A stretch of DNA of 64,000 nt. It comes from Rotaria socialis (taxonomy: Eukaryota; Rotifera; Eurotatoria; Philodinida; Philodinidae). The translations under genes were made by a program, and so were the position numbers. How positions within the stretch are numbered: position 1 is the first letter of the stretch; each line of letters begins with the position of its first letter. The DNA lies in assembly GCA_905331475.1 (NCBI GenBank), contig CAJNYU010001264.1:1-64000 (forward strand), in the 5' to 3' direction. Of the stretch, positions 59,186 through 64,000 are shown piece by piece. The notes under the pieces were generated by a model. The model did not search any database and was not told the DNA's origin. It saw nothing but the letters and a program-made list of their open reading frames with translations.

Positions 59186-61728
59186 TTCTTTAAAAAAATT
59201 TGCACGAAATCTGACACGGCAACCATAATTGTTGAATGATATTAACCAATCAGAAACAGCCTCTATCAAGATGCGATTATGCGACTTCTTTTTCGAAAGT
59301 ATATAATTCTTCCGACAAAAAAAGTAGATTAAAATTTTGTAATCTTAATAGTTTTAATAATTATTTGCAGAAAAATCAATTAATAGTTTTCTTTATCCGT
59401 TGTGTTGCTTAGTTAGTAATTATAGCAAGAACGTATACCATTGGGTAGCATATTTTTGCGTTTTCCTTCGTTTTATTGAATGAAAGCCAAGCCAAGTCAA
59501 ACTGAGCTACGTGCAGCACCGAGGGGCTATGTCATGCGATGCATATCTCGTTCCTTTTCTCTGTTTTTTTACTCGAAGAGCACATGCCATGCCATAAACG
59601 CTAATTCATTGCTTCTACGTTCTTCAAACATACTCAAACCATGCGATAACAAAGCATGTCCATTTTGAAAAGTTGCACAAGATTTCTTGTATGCAGGCAA
59701 TGTCTACAGAGATATGAAAAGCAAGTTTTGTTCTGGATTATGTTTTATAAAAAGAAAGTAGTAGCACAAAAAATGACATTAAAACTTTCGAAAGAAACGA
59801 GAAGTTATCTTACTTAGGGAGAATTGATATATTATTATAAAGAAAATAAATTACAAACATTGAATTCTGTACAATGTAGCTTAATAGAACAGGCTCGTTT
59901 TCTCTTCTACATATCTATTGAAAAAGTATTATCTCAACTTGAATACCATAAATGAATACTCGTTTGGTGAGCTAATATTGACTTCACTTGAATAATGATG
60001 AAATAAAACTACATCTATAACAACTTGTACATCATTCTCTACCCCTCAAGACGATATGGAGAGAAAATGAAGAAATATTTTTGCTAGTATGGCATCTCAT
60101 CGATAAATATAAATAGAATTGTATCAACTAGTGAGTTTCAATTGTGGAATTAGTATTCAATAATTCATAAGTATAATTAAAATTTTTCATTAAATAGTCA
60201 ACAATTTTCAGACAAAAAAAATTGGTTTACCAATATTTAAATGTTCAAAAATATAAATGACACTGGACTCTAAAGTATTCTATGCTGGAAAGTTTGTTTC
60301 ATCTAAGTCAACGTCATACAATATTAATGAATAATTCTTATTTTCTCTTGTCTTTGCCCTATTTAAAAATCGAAAATCATGTGGATATTGCTGTACATCT
60401 AGTTGTATTTGTTAAGCGACGATAATCCTGATACTTGAGAGAAATATCTGCTTTTGGTGTTCGTAAAAAAATAGCAAGAACTTTAAATAGATCGGCAAAA
60501 CCAAAAATTTATTTCTAGGTACGTTTGATTGAATCGAACTGAACCTATTTACAGTCTATCTACTCTAAACTCTAAATATCATTATATTTCAGCATAATTA
60601 CAGACACCAATAAACCAATTAACTGAAATCATGTGGATATCTGCTACAGTAGTAATAGTCCAATTATTCAATTATATTCAGTGATGAATTGCTTTGAAAT
60701 TAAGAATTATTGGATGCTTCTATGAATTAAACTTGTATGATAGTCATCAAGGTGAATAGTTTCTTATAAGAAAACCAAACCAAATAATTAGTATAATAAT
60801 TTCAAGTCGATAAAAAGTATTGTCAGTCAATATATATGACATACTTTATTTTCATAGTGCACTATCAGTTTCTAGTGCATTTTCATCAGAACATTCTATT
60901 TCTCAGATTCATTTTTTGTATTTCACACACTGATATTTCTTAGAGGGAAAAACAATAACTTGTTTTATTTAGATTTCAATAATAAATGCTTTACATAATA
61001 ATAATTCAACCATATGTACTTCTTGTTGTTTATTTTAAACTTCTCAGTGTGTATTATTTTGCTTTGAAGTAAAATTTTCGCTTTGTCTGTTTCTTGAATA
61101 TACCTAAAATTGCTTTTGCACTGTCAAATATGAATTGTAATTAACTGGAAGTTTTTTAAAAGTCTTGTTCAAAGTTAAATTAAAGAATTCTTTCATGTTT
61201 AAAACATTTCATATTCTAGTAAAATGAAAATTTTCTTCATCTGTTAAATTGCTGATGACGTCGAGAAAAGGTTTAACTTCTTGCAAACTTGAACTGAAGA
61301 ATTAGTGAGAGAAATCAATAACGTTTAAATGGATGCATAAAATTGAAGATCAACACATAAGAATAAAGTTCTAGCTGTTCCCTAAATGAAACTGTATAAT
61401 GAATGTATTAAAAACTCGATTCAGTAACATAGCAAAAGGTGCGACGTTGAATATTCTACTCGAATAGCGGGATGTAATCTTTTATAGCTAGTTTCGAAAT
61501 CATAAGTTTTCATACACGACTAACACTGAACAAATACATCAATGTACTAAAAACTTCTATCCGATGAATTTCATAAAATGATAATGACTTGCCACAAAGC
61601 TGACTTCAATTAATTTTTTTATCTCAAATTACTACAAAAGATACATTATACAGAGGATGGAAGAATATGAATTACAGTCTGTTTGATAACCATGTCTGTG
61701 ATTGACATAGTTGCTCTATTAAAAAAAG
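59186..61728. other. Intergenic
   Basis: AT-rich spacer between the NCS gene's 3' end and the KCMF1 promoter side. A slightly GC-richer stretch lies at 59460-59650 (CATGCCATGCC and GCATGTCC words) without coding support. Confidence 0.5.
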
Positions 61729-62701
61729 TCAATGCCCACCACCGAACAGTTCACGAAGATTTGAATCATTTTTGCATCTAAAAATAAAGTTCTCATTTAA
61801 TACAATATTTTAAAAAAATGATAAATAACTAGATGATACCCTTTAATAAATTGATCCTTATTTAATTTGTTTCCTTCCGTAATACCAAGCGTATTAAATA
61901 CTCCAATAGCAAGTTCTCTTGCATAATCATTACCTGTTCCTTCCAGTTTACCCGCAATAGTTAACTAGAACAAAAAAAAGATTTATCCTTTGAAAAAAAA
62001 AATAATGAAAATATGTTCTTACTGAAGCCTTAAGAAAACTTGCTAATTCTTCTAGATCCATATGTCCATCTCCTGAAACATCGCACCTTTATACAATAAT
62101 ATAAAATATTCGAATTGTAAACAAAATATTTTTTACATTTCAAATACATAATTTAGATGACTTTCTAGATCAGCTGGAGAACGTGTAGCAATAGCCAATA
62201 AGAATTCATAAAAATCAATTGTGCCATCATGATCTTTATCGAACACGGCAAAGACATGACTTTAATGAAGAAAATATAAAAGCGGACAGCGTTAAAAGAT
62301 ACATCAAATAAACATACTCGCACAAAACATTTGCTCGATCCCTTTCATCTTTAATTTCTTCGTAATATTTTATAAATCCTTCTTTATTCATTCTGCCAGA
62401 CGGAAAATCATTCCAAAAAACCTTGGAAAAGCAGTGAATAGCAAAAAACTTTCAATTTAAATGATACATACAACATATAAATCTATGATTTCTAAAAGAA
62501 TGAGCAAGATGATATAAACAAAAACCGTTTTTTTTTTAATTTTTACTTACCGTTTTCACTAAGATTAGAACTTGCTTTCAACAAGGCGATAACTAAATAT
62601 TATAGGATGTAATTTAATTAGTAAATAAAGAAATGACAATACTAACCTTGTGGTGTGAGTTCTTTTGATGATCCACTTTTAATGACAACTTTGTTACCCA
62701 T
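61729..62701 (-). CDS. Neuronal-calcium-sensor-type EF-hand protein
   Basis: Eight exons (62647-62701, 62551-62592, 62472-62491, 62318-62421, 62137-62259, 62023-62086, 61840-61964, 61729-61777) give 582 nt, 193 aa, the standard NCS length. MGNKVVIKS offers Gly2 for N-myristoylation. The degenerate first hand (FWNDFPSGRMNKEGF) matches the RDCPSGRLxxxEF signature of frequenin/hippocalcin proteins. EF2 (DKDHDGTIDFYE) and EF3 (DVSGDGHMDLEE) have complete 12-residue calcium loops. EF4 (ITEGNKLNKDQF) lacks most ligands, so two ions are likely bound. The C-terminus (NLRELFGGGH) is unusual in its Gly-Gly-Gly end. Such proteins couple calcium to membrane or kinase targets in neurons. The 20-nt exon 3 is very small but both splice sites and phase fit. 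The upstream gene's stop is 137 bp away on the same strand. Confidence 0.88.
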
Positions 62702-62838
62702 AGATAATTTTTTCTTTAATGAACTGTGATTTGACAAGTAGAAGTAACTATTGTAATTATATACAATTAAAATAAAAGAAAGCGAGAATCATTATGATCT
62801 ATTTGCTACAAGGGAAATTTCTTCAAGTTAGAAGCAAA

Positions 62839-64000
62839 CTATAATACTCGATATGCACCAACAGATTCTGGACTGATTGAAGCTTCAAAATATTTTCGCT
62901 CTCGTTTTTTTGGTGTATCATTCAAAACTAATAAATAAAAATTAGAAAAAAATCGATAAAAAATTGATGTCGATTCGAAGGAAAAAAATCCATCGACTTC
63001 TACATGACTTTTTACTCAATGGCTTTAATCGATATAATAGAAACATTTATAGATAATTTTTCGTATTTTATTTTTAGCGATCTTCAGAGAAGCTTATGTT
63101 ATTAATTCATGCTTTCTTTTTCTTATGCGCCAATCGGGTTTTCCTATCGTGAGACTTTCGTTATATATATATGTGCTCGAATGCACACAGAACATTGAAA
63201 GCTCTGTTTTTTAGTCAACTCCAATGAAGAAAAAGAACAAGAAAAATCAAAATCGATTTATCAAGGCATTGCCACATATAGACATGATAAAATACAATCA
63301 ACATGTAGCAAACTAAGAACGAGTAACAAATTATGTAGAGAAAAATAGATGACAACAACTTAATCAAGTATATAGGTCGCAATAGGAATGGTTCTTTCGA
63401 CCTTATTCTAGGCTCAACGCTCAATATGTGCATCTTAAGAAAATTGTTCTAGCTTTCTTTCTTTCTTATGAACGTATTAGCTAATTTGATAATCAAGCAT
63501 GTTCCGAGATAACGAGTGAATAATCGAAATCGTCAGCACACAAATGGCATTGACATATGTTGGCGATGAGTTTTTTTCTCTAAATGAAGGAGGTCTGAAA
63601 CATGAAGAAGTTAGGATTAAATCGACTAATCGGAATATAACTATCAATACAACACGTAACAAGAAAAATCAATCTTCAATAAAGAACGATCAACTTCATG
63701 CAAGTAATAATATTTATGAATAGTTGCAGCTAGGCAGGTTTTCTTTGATAAAAATTCAATCTATTCGAATGATATAAAGAATCACTTACTTCCATGTGAA
63801 ACATGAGCTTTCCATCAATACGAAGAGCTTTATGTTTCACGCAATCATCAAAAATATTCATATCTGATATTTCAAGAATGACATTATCAGCGTTACGTTT
63901 ATAATTTGTTATTTTACCACCAAAACGTTGATGCTTCATTATAGTTTGAATAGAAAATGTCTGTGGAACACGATAAATCAATAGACGACAAGTAAGATTG
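62839..64000 (-). CDS. 3' end of an unrecognised gene (partial)
   Basis: An exon running in from the window edge down to about 63793 reads NLTCRLLIYRVPQTFSIQTI, then KHQRFGGKITNYKRNADNVILEI and DGKLMFHMEV, ending at a GTAAGT donor. A terminal exon at 62839-62927 reads LNDTPKKRERKYFEASISPE and SVGAYRVL before TAG. Their phases do not match directly, so at least one more exon probably lies in 62928-63790; an acceptor TTTCAG at about 63598 is a candidate. The residue pattern alternates like a beta-rich domain (VILEISDMNIF..., LRIDGKLMFHMEV). No family recognised. Confidence 0.5.

Overview
The window looks like nuclear DNA of a small metazoan, most probably a bdelloid rotifer (inference, no taxonomic search was possible). 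It is AT-rich. Protein genes are cut by tiny introns of about 50-70 nt with GT...AG ends, while a few introns of 1-3 kb hold transposon debris. It carries an intron-bearing Penelope-like retroelement, several genes of bacterial appearance, and unmistakable animal genes (PAM, KCMF1, EMG1, LRRC71, a neuronal-calcium-sensor protein). One N lies at 13876 and a 10-N gap at 26472-26481.

Layout. 1-640: degenerate Penelope-like reverse transcriptase, minus strand. 700-9500: no supported host gene; non-autonomous mobile elements, a minisatellite and a 720-bp foldback. 9.5-17 kb: a membrane-anchored FkbM methyltransferase (+), a zinc-type macrodomain hydrolase (-), a GNAT acetyltransferase (+) and a six-exon RDH-type short-chain dehydrogenase (+). 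17-21 kb: mostly empty. 21.0-23.4 kb: a seven-exon E2 ubiquitin-conjugating enzyme with a long C-terminal extension (-). 23.4-28.5 kb: repeats, including a hAT-type MITE with an intact target-site duplication. 28.5-32.2 kb: two intronless secreted-protein genes (-), a GH99-like glycosidase with a CBM9-like tail and a carbonic-anhydrase-related protein missing zinc ligands. 34.1-41.0 kb (+): LRRC71 (ciliary) followed after 97 bp by a glutaredoxin-like gene without active-site cysteines; a 1,018-bp hAT-like element sits in a LRRC71 intron. 43-44 kb: an unrecognised protein (-). 44-49 kb: empty apart from a large palindrome. 49.1-59.2 kb: a tight co-directional minus-strand series KCMF1 - PAM - EMG1. 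61.7-64 kb: an NCS-type EF-hand gene and the 3' end of an unrecognised gene (-).

The left half (9.5-32 kb) is enriched in genes that look acquired or are intron-poor, set among transposons; the right half holds conserved multi-exon animal genes. Several genes have a splice acceptor only a few bases before the start codon and follow a co-oriented gene by 100-200 bp, which fits spliced-leader trans-splicing as known in bdelloids. For the multi-exon genes I joined exons by hand. Summed exon lengths of SDR, E2, PAM, KCMF1, EMG1, the glutaredoxin-like gene and NCS are exact multiples of three, which supports those models. No convincing new multi-gene defence or biosynthetic system was seen. The most notable items are the catalytically stripped enzymes (carbonic anhydrase, glutaredoxin), the zinc macrodomain gene, the intron-bearing Penelope remnant and the repeat-laden PAM intron whose donor overlaps an apparent stop codon.
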